A stretch of 64,000 nucleotides of DNA from Roseiarcus sp963709185 (GTDB lineage: Bacteria; Pseudomonadota; Alphaproteobacteria; Rhizobiales; Beijerinckiaceae). The translations under genes were made by a program, and so were the position numbers. The notes below the pieces were generated by a model. The model was not told the origin of the DNA, ran no database searches, and worked only from the letters and a program-made list of their open reading frames with translations. The DNA is taken from NCBI GenBank assembly GCA_963709185.1, contig CAVPVQ010000024.1:434001-498000 (forward strand). Direction: 5' to 3'. Positions 50,552-59,461 of this stretch are shown here, one piece after another. How positions within the stretch are numbered: position 1 is the first letter of the stretch; the number at the start of each line of letters is the position of its first letter.

Positions 50552-52180
50552 ATGATCCGCACCGTCGAAACCACGCCTTATCCCGACCAGAAGCCGGGCA
50601 CCTCCGGGCTGCGCAAGAAGGTGCCGGTCTTCCAGCAGGCGAACTATGTCGAGAACTTCGTGCAGTCGATTTTCGACTCGCTCGAGGGCTTTGCCGGCAA
50701 GACGCTGATCGTCGGCGGCGACGGACGCTATTACAATCGCGAGGCGATCCAGAAAGTCATCAAGATCGCCGCCGCCAACGGCTTTGGCCAGGTGGTGATC
50801 GGCAAGGGCGGCATCCTGTCGACGCCGGCGGTGTCGTGCCTCATTCGCGGGCGCGCCGCCTATGGCGGGATCATCCTGTCGGCGAGCCACAATCCCGGCG
50901 GGCCGAACGGCGACTTCGGCATCAAATACAATATCGGCAACGGCGGCCCGGCGCCGGAGAAGGTCACCGACGCGGTGTTCGCGCGCACCAGGACCATCGA
51001 CCATTACAGAATCGCCGATGCGCCGGACATCGACCTCGATGCGATCGGCGTGACCAAAGTGGAAGGCGCCGAGGTCGCGATCGTCGACCCCGTCACCGAA
51101 TATTCGGCGCTGATGAAGACGCTGTTCGACTTCGAGGCGATTCGCGCGCTGTTCGCCTCGGGGTTCCGCATGCGTTTCGACGCGATGCACGCGGTGACCG
51201 GCCCCTATGCCCACGCCATTCTCGAAGGGGAGCTTGGCTCGGGCGCCGGCACGGTGGTCAACGGCACGCCGCTGCCCGACTTCGGCGGCCATCATCCCGA
51301 CCCCAACCTGACCTACGCCAAGGACCTTTACGACCTCATGATGTCGCCGCAAGCGCCCGACTTCGGCGCGGCGTCGGACGGCGACGGCGACCGCAACCTT
51401 ATCATCGGGCGCGGCATTTTCATCACCCCCTCCGACTCGCTGGCGATGCTGGCCGCCAACGCGCGCTGCGCGCCCGGCTACGCCAAGGGGCTGGCCGGGA
51501 TCGCCCGCTCGATGCCGACCAGCGCCGCCGCCGATCGCGTCGCCGCTGGGCTCGGCGTCAAATGCTACGAGACGCCGACCGGATGGAAGTTCTTCGGCAA
51601 TCTGCTCGATGCGGGCCTGGCGACGATCTGCGGCGAGGAAAGTTCAGGCACCGGCTCCAACCACCTGCGCGAGAAGGACGGGCTGTGGGCGGTGCTGCTG
51701 TGGCTGAGCATCCTGGCGAAGCGACGCATCGCCGTCCTCGATCTGGCGCGCGAGCACTGGTCGATCTACGGGCGCAATTACTACACACGGCACGACTATG
51801 AGGAGATCGATCTTGGCGCCGCCACCGCCCTGATGGACGCGCTGCGCGGCCAGCTTGCGAGCCTGCCCGGCGCCAGCCGCGGCGGCCTGAAGATCCAGGC
51901 CGCCGACGACTTTTCCTATCACGATCCGGTCGACGGCTCCGACACCGCCGCGCAGGGCGTGCGCATTATGTTCGAGGGCGGTTCGCGGATCGTCTACCGG
52001 CTGTCGGGCACCGGAACCGCGGGGGCGACGCTGCGCGTCTACCTCGAGCACTACGTGCCGGAAACCGGCGATCTCGGGCAAGAGACGCAGGCCGCGCTGG
52101 TCGACCTGATCGCGCTGTCCCGCGGCCTCGCCGGCATCGAGCAACGCACCGGCCGCGCCGCGCCGAGCGTGGTCACCTGA
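50552..52180 (+). CDS. pgm: Alpha-D-glucose phosphate-specific phosphoglucomutase
   Basis: Interconverts glucose-1-phosphate and glucose-6-phosphate for glycogen, exopolysaccharide and UDP-glucose. It is 542 aa, the length of the eukaryotic-type PGM found in proteobacteria. Motifs are PGTSGLRKKV (15-24), phospho-serine S112 in SASHNPGGPNGDFGIKYN, Mg loop DGDGDR (after FGAASDG) and sugar-binding CGEESSGTGSNH. Full length and intact, 54 bp after the response regulator. Confidence 0.95.
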   Translation: MIRTVETTPYPDQKPGTSGLRKKVPVFQQANYVENFVQSIFDSLEGFAGKTLIVGGDGRYYNREAIQKVIKIAAANGFGQVVIGKGGILSTPAVSCLIRGRAAYGGIILSASHNPGGPNGDFGIKYNIGNGGPAPEKVTDAVFARTRTIDHYRIADAPDIDLDAIGVTKVEGAEVAIVDPVTEYSALMKTLFDFEAIRALFASGFRMRFDAMHAVTGPYAHAILEGELGSGAGTVVNGTPLPDFGGHHPDPNLTYAKDLYDLMMSPQAPDFGAASDGDGDRNLIIGRGIFITPSDSLAMLAANARCAPGYAKGLAGIARSMPTSAAADRVAAGLGVKCYETPTGWKFFGNLLDAGLATICGEESSGTGSNHLREKDGLWAVLLWLSILAKRRIAVLDLAREHWSIYGRNYYTRHDYEEIDLGAATALMDALRGQLASLPGASRGGLKIQAADDFSYHDPVDGSDTAAQGVRIMFEGGSRIVYRLSGTGTAGATLRVYLEHYVPETGDLGQETQAALVDLIALSRGLAGIEQRTGRAAPSVVT

Positions 52181-52194
52181 GGCCGCACACCCGC

Positions 52195-52341
52195 CGTCAT
52201 TGCGAGCGAAGCGAAGCAATCCAGCGGTCGTGCCGTCTGCTTTTGTCGCGCCAGCCAGCGCCGCGCGAATGTCGCCGGTGTCGCGCGCTTTGCCGGCAAG
52301 CGTCACGATCTCTGGATTGCTTCGCTTCGCTCGCAATGACG
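52195..52341. repeat. 30-bp perfect inverted repeat flanking 87 bp (REP/MITE-like)
   Basis: CGTCATTGCGAGCGAAGCGA-AGCAATCCAG at 52195-52224 is the exact reverse complement of 52312-52341. Units starting GTCATTGCGAG are widespread dispersed repeats in proteobacteria. The 87-bp centre is GC-rich without a gene. It lies between the 3' ends of pgm and the TetR gene, so it may act as a bidirectional terminator or be a miniature mobile element. Confidence 0.85.
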
Positions 52342-52342
52342 A

Positions 52343-52948
52343 TCACGCAGACTGCGCATCGACGGCCTCCGCGGCGGCTTCGAGAATTTCGTCGGAGAGC
52401 GCGGGGTCGGCGTCGGCGACGCTGCGGGCCAGGGTCAGGGCGCCGGCGAGGGCGGCGAATTGCGCGAGGGCCTGCCGGCGCGCGCCTCGTCCGCGCCCCC
52501 CCGCCTTGCCCGAAGCGGCGGCGCGCACGAAAGCGTCGAGATATTGGCGCAGGCCCGCCGCATATTGCTCGCGAACCGGCGGCGGCTGGCGCGACACGTC
52601 GCCGGCGAAGGCCACCATCGGACAGCGCGCCGCCGCGGCGTCGCGCGCCTTTTTCGAGACGTAGCGGCGCCGGTAGGCGTCGAACGCCTGCATGCGTTCC
52701 GCGGGGTCGGCGATCGCCGCGACCTCGCCGACGTTGGCCACCGAATTGCCGAACACCTGCGCGCAGGCCGCGGCTTCGAGCGCGTCCTTGGATTCGAAGT
52801 GATTGTAGAACCCGCCGTGGGTGAGGCCGGCGGCGCGCATCAGTTCGGCGACGCTGATTCCGTCAAAGCCCTTTTCGCGAAACAGCGCGGCGGCGGCCTC
52901 GACGATCCGCGCCTTGTTGCCGTCGGCCTGCTCTTTGGTGATCCGCAT
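52343..52948 (-). CDS. TetR/AcrR-family repressor
   Basis: A 201-aa regulator. The N-terminal HTH is IVEAAAALFREKGFDGISVA (about 15-34) and AELMRAAGLTHGGFYNHFES (34-53), a clear TetR pattern of the subgroup with GGFYNHF. The C-terminal ligand domain is Ala-rich with CPMV near 125. The ATG at 52948 is preferred over 53002, which would lie in the operator. It is divergent from the MFS gene and probably represses both through the repeats at 52981-53020. Confidence 0.9.
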   Translation of the reverse strand: MRITKEQADGNKARIVEAAAALFREKGFDGISVAELMRAAGLTHGGFYNHFESKDALEAAACAQVFGNSVANVGEVAAIADPAERMQAFDAYRRRYVSKKARDAAAARCPMVAFAGDVSRQPPPVREQYAAGLRQYLDAFVRAAASGKAGGRGRGARRQALAQFAALAGALTLARSVADADPALSDEILEAAAEAVDAQSA

Positions 52949-52964
52949 GATAGATCCGCTCGAA

Positions 52965-53020
52965 TTGACGCCCGGTCTATGATGATGTATGTCATTATTC
53001 AACGATGATGTCCATCATTA
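52965..53020. promoter_or_regulatory. Double operator and promoters between tetR and MFS gene
   Basis: Two 17-bp repeats, GATGATGTATGTCATTA (52981-52997) and GATGATGTCCATCATTA (53004-53020), are 23 bp apart; each contains a palindromic core (ATGATG-TC-CATCAT in the second). On the plus strand, -35 TTGACG (52965-52970) and -10 TATGTC (52988-52993) are 17 bases apart, with repeat 1 covering the -10. On the minus strand TTGAAT (53002-52997) could be a -35 for tetR. This fits autoregulation and repression of the transporter. Confidence 0.75.
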
Positions 53021-53075
53021 ATATTCATGCGCGCCGCATCATCAGGCTGGCGCGCCGGCAGGTTGGAGCATTGGC

Positions 53076-54407
53076 ATGTTCGCGCAAGCGCTCGCCCGGC
53101 GGCTGTCACGCCACGGCGTTTACTACGGCTGGGTCGTCGTCGCCGTCATCTTCCTGACCAGTCTGACCACCGCCGGCGCGGTCGGCGTGCCGGGCGCGCT
53201 GATCCTGCCGCTGACCAAGGAGTTCGGCTGGAGCACCGCCGAGATTTCCAGCGCGCTGGCGGTGCGGTTGGTGCTCTATGGGCTGATGGCGCCGTTCGCC
53301 GCCGCGCTGATCGAACGCTACGGCGTGCGCCGCGTCGTGCTGGCGGCGATCGGGCTGATCGTCACGGGCCTGCTGCTCGCGCTGGTGATGAGCCAGCCCT
53401 GGCACCTCGTCGCGCTGTGGGGAATCATCGTCGGCATCGGCACCGGCATGACGGCGCTGGTGCTGAGCGCGATCGTCTCGACGCGCTGGTTCACCGCGCG
53501 ACGCGGCCTGGTGCTCGGCATGCTGACGGCGAGTTCGGCGACCGGGCAATTGATCTTTCTGCCCCTCGCCGCCTGGCTGGTCGAGCATTACGGCTGGCGC
53601 TACGCGCTGGCCCCATCGGTGATCGGCCTCATGCTCGCCGGTGCGCTGGTCGTGTTGTTCGTGCGCGATCGCCCGTCCGACGTCGGCCTTGCGCCCTACG
53701 GCGAAGCGCTGCCGGTCGGAGGCGTGGTTTCGCCGCCGCCGCCCGCGGCCGCCTTTGGCCGCGCCTTCACGGTGTTCGGCGAAATCTCGAAGAGTGGAAC
53801 CTTCTGGATCCTGTTTGCGACCTTCTTCATCTGCGGGCTCAGCACCAATGGGCTCGTGCAGACCCATTTCATTGCGCTCTGCGCCGATTACGGCATGCCG
53901 GCGGTGGCCGGCGCCTCGACGCTCGCGATGATGGGGGTGTTCGACTTCTTCGGCACGATCGCCTCGGGATGGCTGTCCGACCGCTACGACAATCGCGCGC
54001 TGCTGTTCTGGTACTACGGCTTGCGCGGCCTCTCGCTGCTCTACCTGCCCTATTCCGGGTTCACCTTCTACGGCCTGACGTTGTTCGGCGCGTTTTACGG
54101 CCTCGACTGGATCGCCACGGTGCCGCCCACCGTGCGGCTCAGCGCGCGCGCCTTCGGCAAGGAGCGGGCCGGCGTCGCCTTCGGCTGGATCTTCGCCGGC
54201 CACCAATTGGGCGCGGCGACCGCCGCCTATGGCGCAGGCCTGTCGCGCAGCGTGCTCTTGAGCTATCTCCCGGCGTTCTTCGCGGCGGGCGTGATGTGCC
54301 TGGTCGCGGCGGCGATCGTCTGGCTGGTCCGCGCCGAACCGGCGAGCCAGCCGCCGCGCCGCGCGGCGGACGCCGCGAACCCCGCCGCCGCGTCGGCCGC
54401 GGCCTGA
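53076..54407 (+). CDS. MFS transporter (OFA/MCT-like)
   Basis: A 443-aa twelve-helix transporter. The opening RHGVYYGWVVVAVIFLTSLT is typical of the oxalate/formate and monocarboxylate group. Motif A-like sequences are IERYGVRRVV (after helix 2) and SDRYDNRALL (after helix 8). Two six-helix bundles are separated by a loop at about 215-235. The C-terminus is Ala-rich. It is probably an organic-anion transporter controlled by the adjacent TetR protein; the substrate is unknown. Confidence 0.88.
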   Translation: MFAQALARRLSRHGVYYGWVVVAVIFLTSLTTAGAVGVPGALILPLTKEFGWSTAEISSALAVRLVLYGLMAPFAAALIERYGVRRVVLAAIGLIVTGLLLALVMSQPWHLVALWGIIVGIGTGMTALVLSAIVSTRWFTARRGLVLGMLTASSATGQLIFLPLAAWLVEHYGWRYALAPSVIGLMLAGALVVLFVRDRPSDVGLAPYGEALPVGGVVSPPPPAAAFGRAFTVFGEISKSGTFWILFATFFICGLSTNGLVQTHFIALCADYGMPAVAGASTLAMMGVFDFFGTIASGWLSDRYDNRALLFWYYGLRGLSLLYLPYSGFTFYGLTLFGAFYGLDWIATVPPTVRLSARAFGKERAGVAFGWIFAGHQLGAATAAYGAGLSRSVLLSYLPAFFAAGVMCLVAAAIVWLVRAEPASQPPRRAADAANPAAASAAA

Positions 54408-54693
54408 CGGTCGAACAGAACGCTCTCGGCCGCGCGGGTCTCGGCGCCGCTGATCGTCACGCACCAGCCACGCGGCGCTGCAAGGACCCGCGGGCCTCAA
54501 CAATGCCGCAAATATGGTAAATAGATTTAATAATATAGTTAGTATTAACTACAATTCACCTTAACTTTAACGAAGAATAAATCAATATCAATTGTTGAAA
54601 ATGCGCGCCATCTGGCGCAAGTCTCTTTGCGCGAAGCATCGCCGGGTGGGAAGGCGTCGGTTCACCCATCCGATACGACGCGCAGAGGGCCAC
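54408..54693 (+). promoter_or_regulatory. AT-rich, structured 5' region of metY
   Basis: Bases 54510-54602 are strongly AT-rich against a GC-rich background and contain the palindrome TAGTTA-GTAT-TAACTA (54536-54551) and repeats of TTAAC. Then come hairpins: GCGCC-ATCT-GGCGC, GCGCAA-GTCTCT-TTGCGC (near 54613-54640) and GCGTCG...CGACGC (about 54655-54684), the last ending about ten bases before the metY ATG. I could not match the SAM-II or SAM-I riboswitch consensus. It is a good place for an operator or RNA switch sensing methionine or SAM. Confidence 0.5.
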
Positions 54694-55998
54694 ATGCGCA
54701 ACGAGACGATTTCCATCCACGGCGGCTTCCGCTGCGACCCCGCGACCAAATCGGTCGCCGTGCCGATCTATCAGAACGTCGCCTATGAGTTCGAGAGCGC
54801 CGACCACGGCGCGGCTTTGTTCAATCTCGAGACCGACGGCTACCGCTATTCGCGCATCAGCAATCCGACCGTCGACATTCTGGAGCGCCGGGTCGCCGAA
54901 CTGGAAGGCGGCGTCGCCGCGCTCAGCGCCGCGTCGGGCCAGGCGGCGCTGCACTATGCGATGGTCACCCTCGCCGACCGCGGCGGCAATATCGTCAGCG
55001 TGCCGCAACTCTACGGCACCACCCACACATTGTTCGCCCATATCCTGCGCCGCCAGGGCGTCGAGGCGCGCTTTGCGGCCAGCGACCGCGCCGAGGCGAT
55101 CGAGCCGCTGATCGACGACGACACCCGCGCCGTCTTCTGCGAGAGCATCGGCAATCCCGCCGGCAATATCTGCGACATCGAGGCGCTCGCCACGGTCGCG
55201 CATCGACACGGGGTGCCGCTGGTCGTCGACAACACGGTGGCGACGCCGATCCTGCTGCGCCCGATCGACTATGGCGCGGACATCGTGGTGCATTCGCTGA
55301 CCAAGTTCATGGGCGGCCATGGCGTCGCGATGGGCGGGGCGATCGTCGATTCCGGCGCCTTCGACTGGCGCGCCAATGCGCGCCGCTTCCCGGCGTTCAG
55401 CGAGCCCGACGAATCCTACCACGGCCTCGTCTATACCGACCATTACGGCGCGCAGGCGTTCGTCGCGCGCTGCCGCAGCGTCTATCAGCGCACCACCGGC
55501 GCGGTGCTCGCGCCGATGAGCGCTTTCCTGCTGCTGCAGGGCATCGAGACGGTGGCGCTGCGCGTCGAGCGCCATGTCGAGAACGCCCGCAAGGTCGCCG
55601 AATTCCTGCGCGCCGACCGCCGTGTCGAATGGGTCAACTACGCCGGCTTCCCCGACAGCCCCTTCTACCCGCTGGTCCAGAAATATCTCGGCGGCCGCGC
55701 CTCCTCGCTGTTCACCTTCGGAACCAGGGGCGGGATGGCCGCCGGCAAAGCGTTCTACGACGCGCTGAAGCTGGTCAAGCGGCTCGTCAATATCGGCGAC
55801 GCCAAGTCGCTGTGCTGCCATCCGGCCTCGACCACCCATCGGCAGATGACCGCCGAACAGCAGCTCATCGCCGGCGTTCGCCCCGAGACGATCCGCCTCA
55901 GCGTCGGCATCGAACACGTCAGCGACATCATCGAGGATATCGACCAGGCGCTGGAGGCGGCCGCGGCGGTTCGCCGCCCGGCGCTGGCGGCGGAGTAA
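54694..55998 (+). CDS. metY: O-acetylhomoserine/O-succinylhomoserine sulfhydrylase (MetY/MetZ type)
   Basis: PLP enzyme of the Cys/Met metabolism family, 434 aa, converting acyl-homoserine and sulfide to homocysteine. It has SIHGG at the N-terminus, YSRISNPT (52-59), the PLP-phosphate region SASGQAA, DNTVATP (179-185), the PLP lysine K204 in HSLTKFMGGHG, and the C-terminal IRLSVGIEHVSDIIEDI. The long insertion around residues 225-260 fits O-acetylhomoserine sulfhydrylases rather than cystathionine gamma-synthase. It is followed within six bp by metA, so the two probably act in sequence. Confidence 0.93.
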   Translation: MRNETISIHGGFRCDPATKSVAVPIYQNVAYEFESADHGAALFNLETDGYRYSRISNPTVDILERRVAELEGGVAALSAASGQAALHYAMVTLADRGGNIVSVPQLYGTTHTLFAHILRRQGVEARFAASDRAEAIEPLIDDDTRAVFCESIGNPAGNICDIEALATVAHRHGVPLVVDNTVATPILLRPIDYGADIVVHSLTKFMGGHGVAMGGAIVDSGAFDWRANARRFPAFSEPDESYHGLVYTDHYGAQAFVARCRSVYQRTTGAVLAPMSAFLLLQGIETVALRVERHVENARKVAEFLRADRRVEWVNYAGFPDSPFYPLVQKYLGGRASSLFTFGTRGGMAAGKAFYDALKLVKRLVNIGDAKSLCCHPASTTHRQMTAEQQLIAGVRPETIRLSVGIEHVSDIIEDIDQALEAAAAVRRPALAAE

Positions 55999-56003
55999 AC
56001 GTC

Positions 56004-57050
56004 ATGCCGGTGGCCATCGAACGACTTTCGCCCGAGACCGTCGCGCAGATCAGCGCGGTTCGCGAACGGCGCGTGCGCCGCGGCTCGATCCGCGACCGCG
56101 GCAGGCGGATCGAGATCGGGCTGATCAACAACATGCCCGACGCGGCGCTGCTGGCGACCGAACGCCAGTTCGCCAATCTGCTGACCGCCGCGGCCGGGCG
56201 CGCCGACGTGCGGCTGCACCTGTTCGCATTGGCCGACGTGCCGCGCTCGCCCGAGGCGCGCGCCGTGCTGAAGCGCACTTATCGCGACGTCAGCGAGCTT
56301 GGCCGCCAGCGGATCGACGCGCTGATCGTCACCGGCGCCGAGCCGCTGGCCCCCGAACTCGCGCTGGAGCCCTATTGGGGCGCGCTCACCGAACTGATCG
56401 ACTGGGCCGACGCCAACACGGTCTCGACCATTCTTTCGTGCCTGGCCGCGCATGTCGGCGTGCAGCATTTCGATCGCATCATGCGCCAGCCGCTGCCGGA
56501 GAAATGCTCCGGGATTTTCACCTTCGATACGGCGGCGCGCCTGCGCCTCGCCTGGCATCAGGGCGACGCCGTGCGCACGCCCCATTCGCGCCGCAACGGA
56601 TTGAGCGCGCCCGATCTGATCCGCCAGGACTATCAGGTGCTGTCGTCCAACGCCGAGATCGGCGTCGACGCCTTCGTCAAGCAGCGGGACAGCCTGTTCC
56701 TGTTCCTGCAGGGCCATCCGGAATACGAGAACGATTCGCTGGCGCGCGAATATCGCCGCGACATGAGCCGGTTCCTGCGCGGCGAGCAGGAGGCTGCGCC
56801 TTCCGTTCCCGCCGCATACTATCCGGCGCTGGTCGAGCGCGCGCTGACAGCGTTCGCCGAGCGCGCGCGGCGCGACCGGCGCCCCGCGCTGATGGAATCG
56901 TTTCCCGACGCTGGCGCGTTCGGTCCACTCGACGCGCCGTGGCGCCCGGCGGCGATCCAGCTTTATCGCAATTGGCTCGAGCTTGTGGCCGAGCGCAAGG
57001 CCGCGACGGTCGACGACGGCGCGATGGCCGTCGCCCGGTGGGGCGGATAG
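56004..57050 (+). CDS. metA: Homoserine O-acyltransferase (MetA family)
   Basis: Activates homoserine with acetyl- or succinyl-CoA for methionine synthesis; 348 aa. The class I amidotransferase-like fold has IGLINNMPDAALLATERQF (38-56), nucleophile C146 in STILSCLAAHVGV, and HxE at H238/E240 in GHPEYEND, matching E. coli C142, H235 and E237. The sequence is divergent around the active site (SCLAAH, where many have FxCWGAQ). Choice of acyl donor cannot be read; in several MetA proteins acetyl-CoA is used, which would fit metY next to it. The gene starts six bases after the metY stop. Confidence 0.88.
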   Translation: MPVAIERLSPETVAQISAVRERRVRRGSIRDRGRRIEIGLINNMPDAALLATERQFANLLTAAAGRADVRLHLFALADVPRSPEARAVLKRTYRDVSELGRQRIDALIVTGAEPLAPELALEPYWGALTELIDWADANTVSTILSCLAAHVGVQHFDRIMRQPLPEKCSGIFTFDTAARLRLAWHQGDAVRTPHSRRNGLSAPDLIRQDYQVLSSNAEIGVDAFVKQRDSLFLFLQGHPEYENDSLAREYRRDMSRFLRGEQEAAPSVPAAYYPALVERALTAFAERARRDRRPALMESFPDAGAFGPLDAPWRPAAIQLYRNWLELVAERKAATVDDGAMAVARWGG

Positions 57051-57064
57051 AAGGACCGCGGCCA

Positions 57065-57610
57065 ATGAACTATATCGAACCCCCGATGCTCGACGCGCGC
57101 TCCAGCCTGGTGAGCGGCGCCCCGGTCGAGCGGGAGGGCGCGGCGTTCCGTCTCGCGATGCGAGAGCTGGCCAGCGGCGTCGCGCTCATCACCGCCGGAC
57201 ATGGCGAACAACGGACCGGCTGCACCGCGACTTCGCTGTGCTCGCTGTCGCTCGATCCACCCTCGCTGATCGTCTGCATCGCCCGGACCTCGACCACCCT
57301 CGCCGCGCTGCGGGTCAGTCGCGCATTCGGCGTCAACATTCTGGCCGCCGAACACGAGCCCCTGGCCAATCGCTTCGCCGGGCGCACCGGCGTGCATGGC
57401 GCGGCGCGATTCATCAGCGCCGACTGGACGACGATGGTCACCGGCGCGCCGCTGCTCCATGGCGCGCTCGCCTGCATCGACTGCACGGTCGAGGAAGTGC
57501 TGGAGCGCCATACCCACGCGATCCTGATCGGCCGTGTCGCCGCGGTGCATCGGGCCGGCGGCGCGCCCGCTCTGGTCCATCGGCGCGGACGGTTCGAGCA
57601 GCTCGACTAA
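57065..57610 (+). CDS. Flavin reductase-like domain protein
   Basis: A 181-aa protein of the FMN-reductase family (PF01613), supplying reduced flavin to a two-component monooxygenase or acting as a NAD(P)H:flavin oxidoreductase. It has FRLAMRELASGVALITAGHG (28-47), TGCTATSLCSLSLDPPSLIV (52-71) and the FGVNILA segment; the C-terminal part has GRVAAVHRAG. It starts 14 bp after metA and precedes an acyl-CoA synthetase by 15 bp, so the four may be one operon. Its monooxygenase partner is not in view. Confidence 0.88.
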   Translation: MNYIEPPMLDARSSLVSGAPVEREGAAFRLAMRELASGVALITAGHGEQRTGCTATSLCSLSLDPPSLIVCIARTSTTLAALRVSRAFGVNILAAEHEPLANRFAGRTGVHGAARFISADWTTMVTGAPLLHGALACIDCTVEEVLERHTHAILIGRVAAVHRAGGAPALVHRRGRFEQLD

Positions 57611-57625
57611 GCGCGCGCCGAGCCG

Positions 57626-59461
57626 ATGAGCGAGCCGACAACCTTGGCTGAGATGGAGCGCCCGACGGCAGTCTTGCCCCCGGCGGCGCGGCGCTCGACG
57701 CCGGCGCGCGACTGGATGCGCGCGCTCGAGGCGACGTCCCATATCGGCGATGAGCCGACGCGCACGCTGCCGGTGGTGATCGGCGAACTCGCGCTCCGCT
57801 TCGGCGACAAGACGGCTTTGCTCTCGGATCGCGAGACGATGAGCTTTTCCGAGCTGGCGCAACGGATCAACCGCTATGCGCGCTGGGCGCTCGCCGAAGG
57901 GGTCGGACCGGCGGCGCCGGTCTGCCTGCTGATGCCCAACCGGCCGGAATATCTGGCGATCTGGCTCGGAATCGCCAAGGTCGGAGGCGTCGTCGCGCTG
58001 CTCAACACCAATTTGACGGGCGCGGCGCTGGCCCATTGCATCGCGGTCGCCGCGCCCGGCCATATCATCGTCGCCGCCGAACTCGCGCCGGCCTTCGCCG
58101 AAGCCGCGCCGCATCTCGCGGCGCCGCTGAAAGTGTGGCTGCACGGCGAGGCGCCGCTGGCGGCGGCGCGCATCGATCGCGTCATCGATGCGCTGGAGGG
58201 CGGCGAACTCAGTGCGCTCGAACAGCGCCCGCCCGATCTCGCCGACCGCGCGCTCTGCATCTACACCTCCGGCACCACCGGGCTGCCCAAGGCGGCCAAT
58301 GTCAGCCATCACCGCATCATGATGTGGAGCGCCTGGTTCGCCGGGCTCGCCGACATCACCGCCGACGATCGCATGTACGACTGCCTGCCGATGTATCACA
58401 GCGTCGGAGGAATCGTGGCGATCGGCGCGGCGCTGGTCAACGGCGGCTCGGTGGCGGTCCAGGAGCGCTTTTCGGCGCGCCAATTCTGGGACGATGTCGC
58501 ACGCTGGGATTGCAGCCTGTTTCAATATATCGGCGAGCTCTGCCGCTATCTCTCGGCCGCGCCGCCGCATCCGGCCGAGCGCGCGCATCGGCTGCGGCTC
58601 GCCTGCGGCAATGGCCTCAGCCCCGATGTCTGGCCCACCTTCCAGCGGCGCTTCGCGATCCCGCGCATCCTCGAGTTCTACGCGGCGACCGAAGGGAACT
58701 TCTCGCTCTACAATGTCGAGGGCAAGGTCGGCGCGATCGGCCGCACGCCGGGCTTCCTGATGGCGCGCAACCCGGTCGCGCTGGTGCGGTTCGATTTCGA
58801 CGCCGGCCGGCCGCTGCGCGGCGCCGACGGCTTTTGCGTGCGATGCGCGGTCGATGAGCCAGGCGAGGCGATCGGGCGGATATCGCGCGATGGGCGCGAC
58901 CTGAGCGCCCGCTTCGAGGGCTACACCAGCGCCGCCGACACCGAAAAGAAAATCCTGCGCGACGTGTTCGCGCCGGGCGACGCCTATATGCGCAGCGGCG
59001 ACCTGATGCGCCTCGACGCGCAAGGTTTCTACAGCTTCGTCGACCGCATCGGCGACACCTTCCGCTGGAAGGGCGAGAATGTCGCGACCCTCGAAGTCGC
59101 GTCTGCGCTCTGCGCCTGCCCCGGCGTCGTCGAGGCTGTGGTCTATGGCGTCGTGGTCCACGGCGCCGAGGGACGCGCCGGCATGGCTCTGCTCGGCGTT
59201 GCAGGCGAACTTGATCTTGCCGCGCTCGCCCGCGCCATGCGCACGCTTCCCGACTATGCGCGCCCGGCGTTCCTGCGCATGCGCGCGACAATCGAAACCA
59301 CCGCCACCTTCAAGCACAAGCGGCGCGATCTCATCGAAGAGGGGTTCGACCTCGGCCGCATCGGCGACCCGCTCTACGTGTTCGACCGGGCTGAGGACGC
59401 CTACGTCCCGCTCGACGGCGAACGATACGCGCGCGTCCAGAGCGGCGCGATGCGCCTTTAG
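57626..59461 (+). CDS. Long-chain acyl-CoA synthetase, FATP/very-long-chain type
   Basis: AMP-forming acyl-CoA ligase of 611 aa that activates fatty acids. The P-loop-like core is YTSGTTGLPKAA (about 212-223), with YHSVGGIVAIGAAL, the A5 motif EFYAATEGNFSLYN (351-364) in the form of FATP/ACSVL enzymes, and motif A8 DRIGDTFRWKGENVAT (472-487). The EGN in A5 and the FRWKGEN signature distinguish this group from FadD. The start 57626 gives a normal N-terminus. Substrate chain length is not readable. Confidence 0.9.
   Translation: MSEPTTLAEMERPTAVLPPAARRSTPARDWMRALEATSHIGDEPTRTLPVVIGELALRFGDKTALLSDRETMSFSELAQRINRYARWALAEGVGPAAPVCLLMPNRPEYLAIWLGIAKVGGVVALLNTNLTGAALAHCIAVAAPGHIIVAAELAPAFAEAAPHLAAPLKVWLHGEAPLAAARIDRVIDALEGGELSALEQRPPDLADRALCIYTSGTTGLPKAANVSHHRIMMWSAWFAGLADITADDRMYDCLPMYHSVGGIVAIGAALVNGGSVAVQERFSARQFWDDVARWDCSLFQYIGELCRYLSAAPPHPAERAHRLRLACGNGLSPDVWPTFQRRFAIPRILEFYAATEGNFSLYNVEGKVGAIGRTPGFLMARNPVALVRFDFDAGRPLRGADGFCVRCAVDEPGEAIGRISRDGRDLSARFEGYTSAADTEKKILRDVFAPGDAYMRSGDLMRLDAQGFYSFVDRIGDTFRWKGENVATLEVASALCACPGVVEAVVYGVVVHGAEGRAGMALLGVAGELDLAALARAMRTLPDYARPAFLRMRATIETTATFKHKRRDLIEEGFDLGRIGDPLYVFDRAEDAYVPLDGERYARVQSGAMRL

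Noticed and set aside
54408..54693. SAM-II riboswitch before metY
   Set aside because: The pseudoknot core sequences (GAUUUAA-type and GCUAAA) were not found. The leader is reported only as an unidentified structured region.
56963..59317. 784-codon antisense frame over the acyl-CoA synthetase and flavin reductase
   Set aside because: The same shadow effect; no recognisable motif.
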